Numbered from the stretch's first letter, positions 17,067-27,059 are shown. The stretch: DNA of 64,000 nt from Paeniglutamicibacter sulfureus (GCF_039535115.1 NZ_BAAAWO010000001.1:2728001-2792000), one strand, 5' to 3'. Program-made: numbers and translations. The notes: a model not told the origin generated them from the letters alone.

Positions 17067-18032
17067 TCAGCCCGTGCGGGCGACGGTGCGGAAGCCGGTG
17101 TTGCTGCTGGCCGAGTCCGCGCTGTTGGAGGTGCGCGCCGAAAGCCGGTAGCGGTTGCAATAGGAGTCGTGGCAGAGGAAGGACCCGCCGCGCATGACCC
17201 GCCCCCGCCCGATGCTGGGCCCGGCCGGGTCGGCGTCGGGCGAATTGCGGTAGTACTTGGGCAGGAACCAGTCGGCGCACCATTCCCACACGTTGCCGCT
17301 GACTTCGTGCAGCCCGAAGCCGTTGGGCGGAAAGGACTTGACCGGGGCGGTGCCCTGAAAGCCGTCACCGAGCGTGTTGTGCGTGGGGAATTCGCCTTGC
17401 CAGATGTTGCACAGGTGTTCCCCGTCCGGCCCGTGCAGCTCGTCGCCCCACGGGTAGCGCCGGGATTCGAGACCGCCGCGGGCGGCGTATTCCCATTGGG
17501 CCTCGGTGGGCAGGGACCGGCCTGCCCAGGCGCAGTAGGCCCGCGCGTCGTTCCACGAGACCTGGACCACCGGATGGTCGGCGGCGTCCCGCCAGCTGGA
17601 TTCGGACCCGTGCGGATGGGCCCAGTCGGCCCCGCGCACCGTGAGCCACCAACCGGCGCCCTCGGCGGTGCCCACGATATCCCGCTTCGGCGCCCGGACC
17701 AGCAGGTGGAACACCGCGGAGAACCCGTAGACCTCCGACTCGGTGCGGTACCCGGTGGCCTCCACAAACCGGGCGAACTCGGTGTTGGTCACCGTGGTGG
17801 CATCGATCGCGAAGGGGGAAAGTCGAACGGCGTGCACCGGGACCTCGCCGTCCTGCGCGTACCCCTCGTCGAAGGCGTCCCCCATGGCAAAGCGCCCGCC
17901 GGCCAGCGCAACCTCTCCCACCGTCCGCGGGCCTTCGTCGAGCACGCCGGAGGGCGCGGCCGGGTCCGCGGCGGGGGCAGCGGCTCCCGCGGTGGCAGGA
18001 CGCGGACGGTCGGCGGGGTGGCAGCAGGACAA
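17067..18032 (-). CDS. Formylglycine-generating enzyme (sulfatase-modifying factor)
   Basis: The protein (321 residues) is read from TTG 18032, with GAGGAG 7 nt upstream; the frame further upstream has no coding character. It carries the FGE fold motifs: GGRFAMGD near residue 48, HPVVQVSWNDARAYCAWAG, LPTEAQWEYAARGG, GNVWEWCADW, and the catalytic pair Cys287/Cys292 in GGSFLCHDSYCNRYR, as in human SUMF1. FGE oxidises the sulfatase CxPxR cysteine to formylglycine using oxygen and copper. It lies last in a leftward series vanA-vanB-DUF3237-FGE and is convergent with the arylsulfatase, its likely client. Confidence 0.92.
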   Translation of the reverse strand: MSCCHPADRPRPATAGAAAPAADPAAPSGVLDEGPRTVGEVALAGGRFAMGDAFDEGYAQDGEVPVHAVRLSPFAIDATTVTNTEFARFVEATGYRTESEVYGFSAVFHLLVRAPKRDIVGTAEGAGWWLTVRGADWAHPHGSESSWRDAADHPVVQVSWNDARAYCAWAGRSLPTEAQWEYAARGGLESRRYPWGDELHGPDGEHLCNIWQGEFPTHNTLGDGFQGTAPVKSFPPNGFGLHEVSGNVWEWCADWFLPKYYRNSPDADPAGPSIGRGRVMRGGSFLCHDSYCNRYRLSARTSNSADSASSNTGFRTVARTG

Positions 18033-18112
18033 GGCGGTTCTCCTCGGGCTTCGGGCTTTGTTCAAGGGTAGCGGAGGCACACCGCCGGATCCCCGCCGCC
18101 GACGGGGATCGG

Positions 18113-18586
18113 CTACCGCACGCGGAATACGTCGATGCGCACGCCGGTCGCCAGGCGCTCGCCGACGCCCAGGAACAGCGTGCGGTTCATCCAGGCGTGC
18201 GGCCCGGAGTCGTCGGCCGAGAGGCCGGGCACGCAACGAAAGTAGACGCGGGAGGGATCGACGGTTTCGCCGGCCATCATGCGTTCCAGGTCGGCGGGGT
18301 CCGCAGTGCGCATAGCCCGGTTTTCCACCAGAATCCGCTGGCCGTCGTCCAGCTCCAGGACGTAGTTGGCCTCCAGGAACGCGAGGTCGTGCGCCGGGTA
18401 GCGCTGGAAGTCGGCCCCGGCATCGAGCACCTTCCCGGACAGGCCCGGGCCGGTCACCGTCCCGCCGCGGATCGGGGCCACCCGGCGGATGCCCTGGGCG
18501 GTGGTGCCGATGTCGATGGTCGGGGAGACCTCGACGTCGATGGTAGCCACGAAGTCGAGTACGGGCGGGGTTGGGGTCTGGGCCAC
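18113..18586 (-). CDS. DUF3237 domain protein
   Basis: GTG 18586 is preferred because AAAGGA lies 6 nt upstream; ATG 18616 is an alternative. The 157-residue product matches the DUF3237 pattern in length and by motifs such as RVAPIRGGTVTGPGLSGKVL near residue 35 and a C-terminal GVGERLATGVRIDVFRV. It lacks a signal peptide. Family function is not established; such genes often sit in aromatic or steroid catabolic clusters. Here it lies between vanB and the FGE gene, all on one strand with short gaps, so co-transcription is likely. Confidence 0.75.
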   Translation of the reverse strand: MAQTPTPPVLDFVATIDVEVSPTIDIGTTAQGIRRVAPIRGGTVTGPGLSGKVLDAGADFQRYPAHDLAFLEANYVLELDDGQRILVENRAMRTADPADLERMMAGETVDPSRVYFRCVPGLSADDSGPHAWMNRTLFLGVGERLATGVRIDVFRVR

Positions 18587-18684
18587 GGCCGTTCCTTTCA
18601 CGATGTCTGCCTTCATTTCGCCCTGTTCGGCCGGGCAACCCGCGCCCGTGCCGGACGCCGGGTGCGGCGCCCCGGGTGCGGCGA

Positions 18685-19695
18685 TCAGTTCGGCTCGATG
18701 GTGATGACGGCCGGGCCAGCGTGGGCCGCGTCGGAGCGGGCGCCGGTGGCGGAGGTGACGGCGCGCGAGACGCAGCAATTCATCTTGGTGGAGAGCCGCT
18801 GCTGGCGTTCGGAGTAGAACACGTCGCGGTGGTCGATGGCCCCGGAGAGCGCCGTGATGCGCACCTCGCAAAGTCCGCATTCGCCCTTGCGGCAGTCGTA
18901 CATCATTTCCGCCCCGGCGTCCTCGAGGGCCTCGAGCATCGAGCGGCCCTGCGGGACCACGACCTCGAGGTCCAGTTTGGGGACGCGCACAATGAATTCC
19001 TCCGGGTCGTACCAGCCGCTGTTGCCGAAGGTCTCATAGCGCAGGTTCGGCAAATCGAGTTCGCGCTCGGCCCAGTTGCGGCGCACGGCGTCCATCAGCC
19101 GGATGGGCCCGCACATGTACAGCTCGGTGTCCGCATCTGCGCTGCCCACCAGCTCGGGGACCCTCAGCGGGCTGCCCTCGTCGTCGACGTGCAGCTGCAG
19201 CCGGTCCCCGTGCAGTTCGGACAGTTCGTCCAGGTAGGCCATCGCGCTGCGGGTCCTGCCCACGTACACCAGGGTGTAGTCGGCCTTCAGCCGCTTTAGC
19301 ACCGCTGCCATGTTGGCGATGGCGGTGATTCCGATGCCACCGGCGAGCAGGATGTAGCGCCGCGCGCCGACGCGCAGCGGGAAGTTCTGCAGCGGCTGGG
19401 TGATTTCCAGTTGCTGCCCGGGAACCAGCGAGTGCATGAAGATCGAGCCGCCGCGCGAGAGCGGGGCCTTCATCACGCTGATCACCAGACGGGTGCCGTC
19501 GTCGCTGGATTCGACCACCGAGTAGGAGCGCTTGGCCGCCTCCCCGTTGACCTGAACCATCAGGTCCACGTGCGAGCCCGGCTCGGCCTTCAGCGGCAGG
19601 GAGGGTATGAGCACGATGCGTGCAATGCCGTCGGCGACCGGGAGCACCTCGGCCACGGTGGCCGATTGCCAGGTTTCAATGTTTGTTGCTGCCAT
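18685..19695 (-). CDS. vanB: Oxygenase reductase subunit (PDR/VanB type)
   Basis: The 336-residue protein has an N-terminal FMN-binding beta barrel (KRSYSVVES), a pyridine-nucleotide domain (LLAGGIGITAIANMA near residue 117, then MCGP) and a C-terminal plant-type 2Fe-2S domain with CRKGECGLC and a further Cys about 29 residues on. This order is that of phthalate dioxygenase reductase and vanillate demethylase VanB. It passes electrons from NAD(P)H to the Rieske oxygenase encoded 36 bp upstream. Substrate specificity comes from the partner. Confidence 0.85.
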   Translation of the reverse strand: MAATNIETWQSATVAEVLPVADGIARIVLIPSLPLKAEPGSHVDLMVQVNGEAAKRSYSVVESSDDGTRLVISVMKAPLSRGGSIFMHSLVPGQQLEITQPLQNFPLRVGARRYILLAGGIGITAIANMAAVLKRLKADYTLVYVGRTRSAMAYLDELSELHGDRLQLHVDDEGSPLRVPELVGSADADTELYMCGPIRLMDAVRRNWAERELDLPNLRYETFGNSGWYDPEEFIVRVPKLDLEVVVPQGRSMLEALEDAGAEMMYDCRKGECGLCEVRITALSGAIDHRDVFYSERQQRLSTKMNCCVSRAVTSATGARSDAAHAGPAVITIEPN

Positions 19696-19731
19696 GGTCC
19701 TTGTCCGTATTCCTTCGCTGTCCGTCCGCCC

Positions 19732-20826
19732 CTAGGCGGAGACGGCCAGACGTCCCTCGGCGGCCAGCATCGCCTCGAGGATGCGGCGCACCCACATCCC
19801 GCCCGAATCGATGTTCAGGTTGTAGAACTCGTAGTCCGGGTTGGCGTCGATGGCTGCCTGCTGGGCCATGAGCATTTCCTCGTCCTCGCCGAATACCCCG
19901 TGGACGCCGTCGCGCAGCTGGGTGGTGATCAGCTGGCTGTCCAGGCGGTAATTGCGCATGAAGGCCCAGAAGTAGTGGGAGGAGCGGTCGGTCTCCGGCG
20001 TGATGGTGTTCATGACGAATCCGTTGACGCCCTGGCTGCGGTCGCCCTCCGGGGCTCCGGTGCCGGCCTTGGCCACGCCCACGTCAATGTTGATGGTGGA
20101 GGGGGCCTCGAAGTTGATGATTTGCCAGCGGTCGACCTTGCCTTCGAAGTCGGGGAACTTGTCGCGCATGTTCTTCGCCCAGAACGGCGGGGCGTCGATA
20201 TTGCGCATCCAGCGGGTGACCGTGACCTTGTTGCCCTCGCGGACGGTGACGAAGTCCGATTCACTCAGCTCCTCTTGCCCGATCGTGGAGGAGTGCACGA
20301 ATTCCTCGTGGGTGAGGTCCATGAGGTTGTCCAGCACCAGCTGGAAGTTGCAGGCCGCGTGGATGGTGAGCCCGTCCCCCGCCCACTCGTCGCTGGACAT
20401 CTGGTGCATGTCGGGTACCAGGTCCGGGTCGGCCAGGGTCGGATCTCCCAGCCAAACCCACACGTAGCGGTAGCGCTCCACGACCGGGAAGGAGGGAACG
20501 GTGGCCGAGGGGTTGATGGTTTCCTGGGCGGGCATCGAGACGCAGCGGCCGGCCGAGTTGTAGACGATCCCATGGTACGGGCACTGGATCCCGTCCTTGC
20601 CCACGGTCTTGCCCTTCGACAGCGGGGCCAGTCGGTGCCAGCAGGCATCGGCCAGCGCAACGGCCTTCCCGTCCTCGGTGCGGTAAAGCGCCACCGGGCG
20701 ATTGGCAATGCGACGGGACATCGGCTTGCGCGTGACCTCGTGGTCCCAGCCGGCCACGTACCACGCGTTCAGCGGGTGTGGCAGGACCTTGTTGGTGGTG
20801 GAGCTGGTGGCGGAGACGACGGTCAT
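19732..20826 (-). CDS. vanA: Rieske non-heme iron oxygenase, vanillate O-demethylase-like
   Basis: The 364-residue alpha subunit has a Rieske centre (Cys62-x-His64 in CWHRL and Cys82-x2-His85 in CPYHG) and a mononuclear iron site in MDLTHEEFVH (Asp170, His173, His178). Length and motif layout match VanA-type demethylases, which convert vanillate to protocatechuate and formaldehyde with VanB. AAAGGA precedes the ATG. Its promoter holds a CTAT-N4-ATAG palindrome inside a larger repeat next to a divergent PadR gene, as in vanABK/vanR systems. Because the operon also encodes FGE and a DUF3237 protein, a related methoxy-aromatic substrate is possible. Confidence 0.8.
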   Translation of the reverse strand: MTVVSATSSTTNKVLPHPLNAWYVAGWDHEVTRKPMSRRIANRPVALYRTEDGKAVALADACWHRLAPLSKGKTVGKDGIQCPYHGIVYNSAGRCVSMPAQETINPSATVPSFPVVERYRYVWVWLGDPTLADPDLVPDMHQMSSDEWAGDGLTIHAACNFQLVLDNLMDLTHEEFVHSSTIGQEELSESDFVTVREGNKVTVTRWMRNIDAPPFWAKNMRDKFPDFEGKVDRWQIINFEAPSTINIDVGVAKAGTGAPEGDRSQGVNGFVMNTITPETDRSSHYFWAFMRNYRLDSQLITTQLRDGVHGVFGEDEEMLMAQQAAIDANPDYEFYNLNIDSGGMWVRRILEAMLAAEGRLAVSA

Positions 20827-20850
20827 GGGATTTTCCTTTCGATACGGTAG

Positions 20851-20874
20851 CTAACTACCTATCGACATAGTTAG
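20851..20874. promoter_or_regulatory. PadR/VanR-type operator in the vanA-padR divergent region
   Basis: CTAACTA (20851-20857) and TAGTTAG (20868-20874) are a perfect inverted pair with a 10-bp spacer, and CTAT-N4-ATAG lies inside at 20859-20870. The same CTAT-N4-ATAG core recurs before metF-like and ABC lipoprotein genes and, with one mismatch, ligM. Confidence 0.65.
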
Positions 20875-20940
20875 TGGCGGTGGTCATAGACTAACTGCGG
20901 ATATAGTGATTTGCAACACCCGCGTCCGAGGAAAGTTGCC

Positions 20941-21528
20941 ATGAGTCTCCGTAACGCATTGTTTGCCCTGCTCGTCGTCGAACCGATGACCGGATACGAC
21001 CTGCACAAGCAGTTCGAGTCCTCGGTCGGACATGTGTGGCATGCCCCCGACTCCCAGATCTATCCGGAACTCAAGCGCATGGAATCCGAGGGGTTGCTCG
21101 AGGGCGAGGAAATCCCCTGGGGCCCGCGCGGCAAGAAACGCCAGTACCATGTCACCGAGGCGGGCAAGGCGGCATTCAGGACCTGGATGAACACCCCTCT
21201 GGAATACGCGCGCACCCGCGACCCCGCGCACCTGAAGGCCGCCTACTTGGAATGGGCGGACCCGGAAGCAGCCAAGGAACAACTGCGCGTCCACATCGAG
21301 CACCACACCGGACTGCTGGAACAGTGGCGGGAGAAGATCACGGAGATAGAAGACGGCACCAGCGCCATGCTCAACCGGCGCCTGTCCAAGACTTCAGATG
21401 CGGACCGCGCGAAAACCAAGGCCTACAAGACATTCACCTACGAGGGACTCATCACTCAGGCCGAAGCCGAGATCGCCTGGGCGCGGCGCGGACTCAAGCT
21501 CGTCGATCGGCTCAACAGCGAGCAGTGA
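20941..21528 (+). CDS. PadR-family regulator (VanR-like)
   Basis: ATG 20941 is preferred over an in-frame ATG at 20911; AGGAAAG precedes it. The 195-residue protein has a PadR winged helix at the N terminus (LRNALFALLVVEPMTGYDLH, then WHAPDSQIYPELKRMESEGL) and a C-terminal helical dimerisation domain (Vir-like, residues about 95-190). PadR proteins repress phenolic-acid genes and are released by the phenolic. It is divergent from vanA, and VanR of Corynebacterium vanABK belongs to this family. It is the best candidate for the CTAT-N4-ATAG operators. Confidence 0.87.
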   Translation: MSLRNALFALLVVEPMTGYDLHKQFESSVGHVWHAPDSQIYPELKRMESEGLLEGEEIPWGPRGKKRQYHVTEAGKAAFRTWMNTPLEYARTRDPAHLKAAYLEWADPEAAKEQLRVHIEHHTGLLEQWREKITEIEDGTSAMLNRRLSKTSDADRAKTKAYKTFTYEGLITQAEAEIAWARRGLKLVDRLNSEQ

Positions 21529-21665
21529 CTCCCCTTGCCCCCAGCGGACTAACATCGCATGCCCTTGATGACGGCCAGAGCCCGTAGCCGGATGTCAACC
21601 TCGAGCACCGCGCCGTGCCGCCGCACCATCTCGGGCCATGGACAGTGGCCGGCATCCGGGATATA

Positions 21666-21679
21666 CCTATGGGCATAGG
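21666..21679. promoter_or_regulatory. CTAT-N4-ATAG operator before the MetF-like gene
   Basis: CCTAT-GGGC-ATAGG is a perfect 5-4-5 inverted repeat centred about 52 bp upstream of the ATG at 21725. It shares its core with the vanA operator. Confidence 0.6.
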
Positions 21680-21724
21680 CAATGACGTCGATCTGCCCCA
21701 CGGGGCGCGGAAGGGGCTACACCG

Positions 21725-22576
21725 ATGGCAACGGACCATTCCAGCATCACGGTCGGCGACCTGCTAGCCGGATTTTCCCTGGAAATGACGGGCAAGGACA
21801 TCCCGGCACTCGAAGCTGCGTCACCCGCACTGCCGCCCAGAACCCCGGTCAACGTCACCTTTTTAGGCAACGAGGACTTGGAGATGCGGGTGGCGGCAGC
21901 CGCGGCCGTCAAGAAGGCCGGACTTCATCCCGTGCCGCACATTTCGGCCCGCAGGCTTTCATCCCACGCTGAACTTGACGGTTTCCTCAAGGCACTGGGG
22001 CAAGTCGAGGCGGCAAGCCACGTCTTTGCTGTGGGAGGCGATCCGGCCGAGCCCCTCGGCCCCTTTCCCGATTCCCTGTCGCTGATCACCTCCGGCCGGC
22101 TCGAGGCATTCGGCGTGGAAAAGGTGTCGATCGCCGGCTATCCCGATGGCCACGCTGACATCGAGGCCAAATCCCTTTGGTCCGCACTCGAGGCCAAGAA
22201 CGCAGCGTTGCGAGAGCAGGGCCTGCAGGGGGAAATCATCACCCAGTTCGGATTCGACACCGTTCCGGTGCTGGACTGGCTCACTGAGCTGCGTGGCCGT
22301 GGAATCACGCTGCCGGCGCGCATCGGAGTCCCGGGCCCCGCGGGAATCAAGCGTCTGCTGGGCTACGCACGAAGGTTCGGGGTGGTCTCCTCCGCCGGGG
22401 TCGCCAAGCGCTACGGGTTTTCGTTGGGCAATCTGCTCGGGACCGCCGGTCCCGAGCGCTTTATCGCCGATCTGGCACGGCACTATAATTCGGGAGTCCA
22501 CGGTGAGGTCAAGCTGCATTTCTACACCTTCGGCGGCATCGAGACGACCGCGGACTGGGTCGCCGCACATCGCTGA
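21725..22576 (+). CDS. Methylenetetrahydrofolate reductase-like protein
   Basis: The 283-residue protein has MetF-family traits: SLEMTGKD at the N terminus, HISARRL in the position of the conserved HxxARR/C motif, AVGGDP for the GD(P) element, and a C-terminal HFYTFGG. It should use FAD to interconvert 5,10-methylene- and 5-methyl-tetrahydrofolate. In Sphingobium, metF accompanies ligM to recycle the methyl group taken from vanillate. Here it shares a probable operator with vanA and ligM, pointing to that job rather than methionine biosynthesis. Confidence 0.8.
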   Translation: MATDHSSITVGDLLAGFSLEMTGKDIPALEAASPALPPRTPVNVTFLGNEDLEMRVAAAAAVKKAGLHPVPHISARRLSSHAELDGFLKALGQVEAASHVFAVGGDPAEPLGPFPDSLSLITSGRLEAFGVEKVSIAGYPDGHADIEAKSLWSALEAKNAALREQGLQGEIITQFGFDTVPVLDWLTELRGRGITLPARIGVPGPAGIKRLLGYARRFGVVSSAGVAKRYGFSLGNLLGTAGPERFIADLARHYNSGVHGEVKLHFYTFGGIETTADWVAAHR

Positions 22577-22596
22577 CGCCCAACAACATGCGACAA

Positions 22597-22636
22597 CGGT
22601 GGCCCGCCGGGAAATCCCATTCCCGGCGGGCCACCG
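22597..22636. terminator. Bidirectional hairpin between MetF-like and ABC lipoprotein genes
   Basis: A perfect 17-bp GC-rich stem (22597-22613 with 22620-22636) and a 6-nt loop sit between two convergent genes. No long T tract follows on either side. Confidence 0.65.
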
Positions 22637-22655
22637 CCGTCATGTCATCTGCGTG

Positions 22656-23654
22656 CTACTTGGCAGGCAGCAGTGCCACAAGATCCGGGACCTGCTCGAT
22701 GAGCCCGCGGTCCAGCGAGATCTCGGCAATCTTCTCAATGGAAGCCTCATTCACCTCGGTGTAGAAGCGGGGCATCGTGAGCTTCTCAATCACGTCCGGT
22801 TCCAGCGAGGTGTAGTCGGGAAGAACCGCCTTGGCCTTATCCGGGTTCTCATCGGCGAACTTCTGCGAGGCAATCATGGCCCGGGCAAACTTGGCCGCCG
22901 TTTCGGGATTCTCCTCGATGTACTCATCCGAGGTGAAGTAGACGGCGACGGTCAGGTCATCGACCGGCTCGGCGTAGTTGGAGAAGACCGGAACGTTTCC
23001 GTCTGCCTCGGAGATGGTCACGAAGGGTTCGACCGCCGCCATCGCATCGACGTTGCCGGCAGCGAGCTGTGCCGCCATGTCGGGGAAGCCCATCTCCACG
23101 AATTGAACCTTCGTGTAGTCTCCGCCAGCCAGCTTCACGGCCTCGCTGATGGTGGAGTCGGAAATGTTGTTCAGGGTGTTCACGGCGACCTTCTTTCCCA
23201 CCAGGTCCTTGATGTCCTTGATGCCGCTGTCCGGCTTGGTCATCACCGCGGCAAAGTCCGCCTTGGTGTCGCCGGTGGAGCTGCCCCCGGGCGCCACCAT
23301 CTTCAGCGGCAGGTTCTTTGAACGGGCCACGATCATGGAGGTGACGTTCGAGAAGCCGAAGTCCATCTGCTTGCTCGTGATGGCCGGGACGATGGCCGCT
23401 CCGCCTTGGGCCAGGGTCAGCTTGACGTCTAGGCCTTCCTTTTCAAAGAGCCCCTCCTTGACGCCAAGATAGATCGGGGCAACGTCGACGATCGGGATCA
23501 CGCCAACCTCGATCTGTTCCAGCGCGGTGGCCGCACCACTGCCGGTCGCCGCCCCCGTGGACGATTCGGCCGGGCCGCTCGACGGCGATCCGCTGCCGCA
23601 GGCGGCCAGGCTCAATGCCGCAAGCAGGGCCAGGGCCCCCTTGATCTTTTTCAT
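22656..23654 (-). CDS. ABC transporter substrate-binding lipoprotein (TauA/SsuA/NMT1-like)
   Basis: The 332-residue protein begins with a lipoprotein signal (basic MKKIKG, hydrophobic stretch, lipobox LAAC) and is followed by a type 2 periplasmic-binding fold (VGVIPIVDVAPIYLGVKEGL). It is clearly paralogous to the lipoprotein at 27892. It has no adjacent permease; it would probably work with the transporter at 25433-27895. A CTAT-N4-ATAG site lies upstream of its start, and the gene sits between the metF-like and ligM genes. A methoxy-aromatic acid is a plausible ligand, by context only. Confidence 0.82.
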   Translation of the reverse strand: MKKIKGALALLAALSLAACGSGSPSSGPAESSTGAATGSGAATALEQIEVGVIPIVDVAPIYLGVKEGLFEKEGLDVKLTLAQGGAAIVPAITSKQMDFGFSNVTSMIVARSKNLPLKMVAPGGSSTGDTKADFAAVMTKPDSGIKDIKDLVGKKVAVNTLNNISDSTISEAVKLAGGDYTKVQFVEMGFPDMAAQLAAGNVDAMAAVEPFVTISEADGNVPVFSNYAEPVDDLTVAVYFTSDEYIEENPETAAKFARAMIASQKFADENPDKAKAVLPDYTSLEPDVIEKLTMPRFYTEVNEASIEKIAEISLDRGLIEQVPDLVALLPAK

Positions 23655-23715
23655 GCTGGTCTCCAGGATTCTCGGGGGTCTCCCCGAACGACGAGTGATG
23701 TACGTCGCATACTAC

Positions 23716-23727
23716 CTATTTTGATAG
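23716..23727. promoter_or_regulatory. CTAT-N4-ATAG operator before the ABC lipoprotein gene
   Basis: CTATTTTGATAG is a perfect 4-4-4 inverted repeat, 62 bp upstream of the lipoprotein start. The flanks (ACTAC before, TGAT after) resemble the vanA operator. Confidence 0.6.
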
Positions 23728-23830
23728 TGATTTGGGGAGAGTTTGGAACTAATCTTTTGCGCCTCGCCAACTTGTGGACCCTCACCTCGATCACCGTCAG
23801 GCGGGCGCGGCCTGATTTTCGCGTGAATAG

Positions 23831-23842
23831 CTATCGACTTAG
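23831..23842. promoter_or_regulatory. CTAT-N4-TTAG operator before ligM
   Basis: CTATCGACTTAG differs from the vanA site CTATCGACATAG at one base and is preceded by TAG and followed by TGAG as in related copies. It lies about 113 bp upstream of the ligM start. Confidence 0.5.
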
Positions 23843-23870
23843 TGAGTTGGGTGGCTTAGGGTCAGGGTAG

Positions 23871-25361
<1,491 letters not shown>

Positions 25362-25371
25362 GCCGGTCACT

Positions 25372-25416
25372 GACGCAGGGCCGCCGGCTCCCTCGGGAGT
25401 CGGCGGCCCTGCGTCG
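25372..25416. terminator. Terminator hairpin between ligM and ABC ATPase genes
   Basis: A 21-bp stem (25372-25392 with 25396-25416, one G-T mismatch) closes a 3-nt loop between two convergent genes. No long T tract follows. Confidence 0.7.
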
Positions 25417-25432
25417 TTGGTCGACCAAGGCG

Positions 25433-26296
25433 CTACTTGGCGGTCATGGTGATGGCTTCCTCGGGGCGGTGCCCCTGCTTGGCCTTCTGGATCTCCGCAT
25501 ACACGTGGTGGCGCAGCTCGGTGAAGCGCGGCAGCGACCGGGTCTCCAGTTGGTCCCGCTCGGCCGGAAGGTCGATCACGATGTCCTCCTGCACGATCGT
25601 CGGGGAGGAGGACAGGATGATCACCCGCTCCCCCAGGTAGATCGACTCGTCGATGTCGTGGGTGACGAACAGGACCGTGACGCCCAGCTTCTTCCAGACG
25701 CTGCGGATCAAATCCTCCAGGTCCGCACGGGTCTGCGCGTCCACCGCGGCGAAGGGCTCGTCCATCAGCAGAACCTCCGGCTGGTAGGCCACGGCGCGGG
25801 CGATCGCCACGCGCTGCTGCATGCCGCCGGAGAGCTGCCACGGATAGGACTTGGGCACGTGCGCCAGGCCCACCGCCTCCAGCGCCTCTGCCACCAGGCG
25901 CTTGCGTTCCTCCTTGGGAACCCCGGCGTTTTTCAGCGGCAACTCGACATTCTCGGCCACCCGCAGCCAGGGGAAGAGGGAGCGGCCGTATTCCTGGAAC
26001 ACCACCGCCATCTTCTTCGGCGGCCCGGTGACCTTTTGCCCGTCCAGGAGCACCTCCCCGGCGGTGGTGCCCAACAGCCCGGCAATGCACTTGAGCAGCG
26101 TCGTCTTGCCCGAGCCCGAGGGCCCGACCAGGCAGACCAGCTCGCCGCGGCCCAAATCAAAGGTCAGGTTCCGCACCGCCTCGATGTCCCCGGCATCGGT
26201 GTGATAGACCTTCTTCAGCCCGCGGACCGACAGCAGCGCCTGCCCCTCGGGCAGGGTCCGCCCGCCTTGGTGGGACGTGGGATTGTTAGACAGCAT
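25433..26296 (-). CDS. ABC transporter ATP-binding protein (SsuB/TauB-like)
   Basis: ATG 26296 is chosen with GAGG 6 nt upstream; an in-frame TTG at 26302 is possible. The 287-residue ATPase shows Walker A GPSGSGKTTLL, the Q-loop region, signature LSGGMQQRVAIARA, Walker B VLLMDEPFAAVD and the switch histidine in VTHDI. It closes a five-gene operon (two lipoproteins, two permeases, ATPase) and overlaps the end of the preceding permease gene. It energises import of a small organic anion of the nitrate/sulfonate/taurine class. Confidence 0.88.
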   Translation of the reverse strand: MLSNNPTSHQGGRTLPEGQALLSVRGLKKVYHTDAGDIEAVRNLTFDLGRGELVCLVGPSGSGKTTLLKCIAGLLGTTAGEVLLDGQKVTGPPKKMAVVFQEYGRSLFPWLRVAENVELPLKNAGVPKEERKRLVAEALEAVGLAHVPKSYPWQLSGGMQQRVAIARAVAYQPEVLLMDEPFAAVDAQTRADLEDLIRSVWKKLGVTVLFVTHDIDESIYLGERVIILSSSPTIVQEDIVIDLPAERDQLETRSLPRFTELRHHVYAEIQKAKQGHRPEEAITMTAK

Positions 26297-27059
26297 TTTC
26301 AACCTCTTTCAGGCCGTGGTACCAGCGCAGCACGCGCCGCTGGACCCATTGGAAAATAAAGGACAAGGCCACACCGATCAGGCCCAACACCACGATGCCG
26401 GACCACATCTCCGGGACCGCGAAGGACCGCTGGAACTGCACGATGGTGAAACCCAGCCCGGAGGACGAGGCAAACATCTCGGAGATGACCATCAGGATCA
26501 ACCCGATGGACAGCGCCTGGCGCACCCCGGCCATGATCGTCGGGGTCGCCGAAGGCAGGATCTGGTAGCGGATCCGGGAGAACCCGGTGATCCCGTAGGA
26601 CCGCGAGGTCTCGTTCTGCACCGGGTCGATGGAACGCACGCCCTCGATGGTGTTCAGCAGCACCGGCCAGACGCACCCGGAGATGATCACGGCGATCTTC
26701 ATCCCGTCGTTGATGCCCACCAGCAGCATCAGCACCGGCACCAGCACCGGCGGCGGCAGCGCGCGGAAGAACTCGAACACCGGCTCGGTCACCGCACGCA
26801 GCGTGCGGTTCAGGCCCACGGCCAGCCCCAGCACAATGCCCAGCACGATCGCGGCCAGCACGCCGACCAGAAGGCGCATGATGCTCGGCAGCACGTCGGT
26901 GAGCATCCGCTCCCCGAACCAGGTCTCCACGAACGTCGTCAGAAGCTTCGCCGGGGTGGGCACGAAGAAGTTCGGCTCCCCGGAGGTGGCCAGCCACCAC
27001 CAGGCCAACAAGATCAGCGGCAACCCCAACAGGTAGCCGAAGGATTTCAGGGTTTTCAT
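26286..27059 (-). CDS. ABC transporter permease (SsuC-like) 2
   Basis: The 257-residue membrane protein has about six helices and the cytoplasmic EAA-type loop (SYGITGFSRIRYQILPSATP near residue 143) that contacts the ATPase. Its ATG overlaps the stop of the first permease by 4 bp. Two different permeases encoded in tandem suggest a heterodimeric channel. Substrate unknown. Confidence 0.85.
   Translation of the reverse strand: MKTLKSFGYLLGLPLILLAWWWLATSGEPNFFVPTPAKLLTTFVETWFGERMLTDVLPSIMRLLVGVLAAIVLGIVLGLAVGLNRTLRAVTEPVFEFFRALPPPVLVPVLMLLVGINDGMKIAVIISGCVWPVLLNTIEGVRSIDPVQNETSRSYGITGFSRIRYQILPSATPTIMAGVRQALSIGLILMVISEMFASSSGLGFTIVQFQRSFAVPEMWSGIVVLGLIGVALSFIFQWVQRRVLRWYHGLKEVENAV

Noticed and set aside
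18033..18638. Upstream extension of the FGE frame to 18638
   Set aside because: It would overlap the DUF3237 gene. Sulfatase-modifying homology and a GAGGAG site place the start at TTG 18032.
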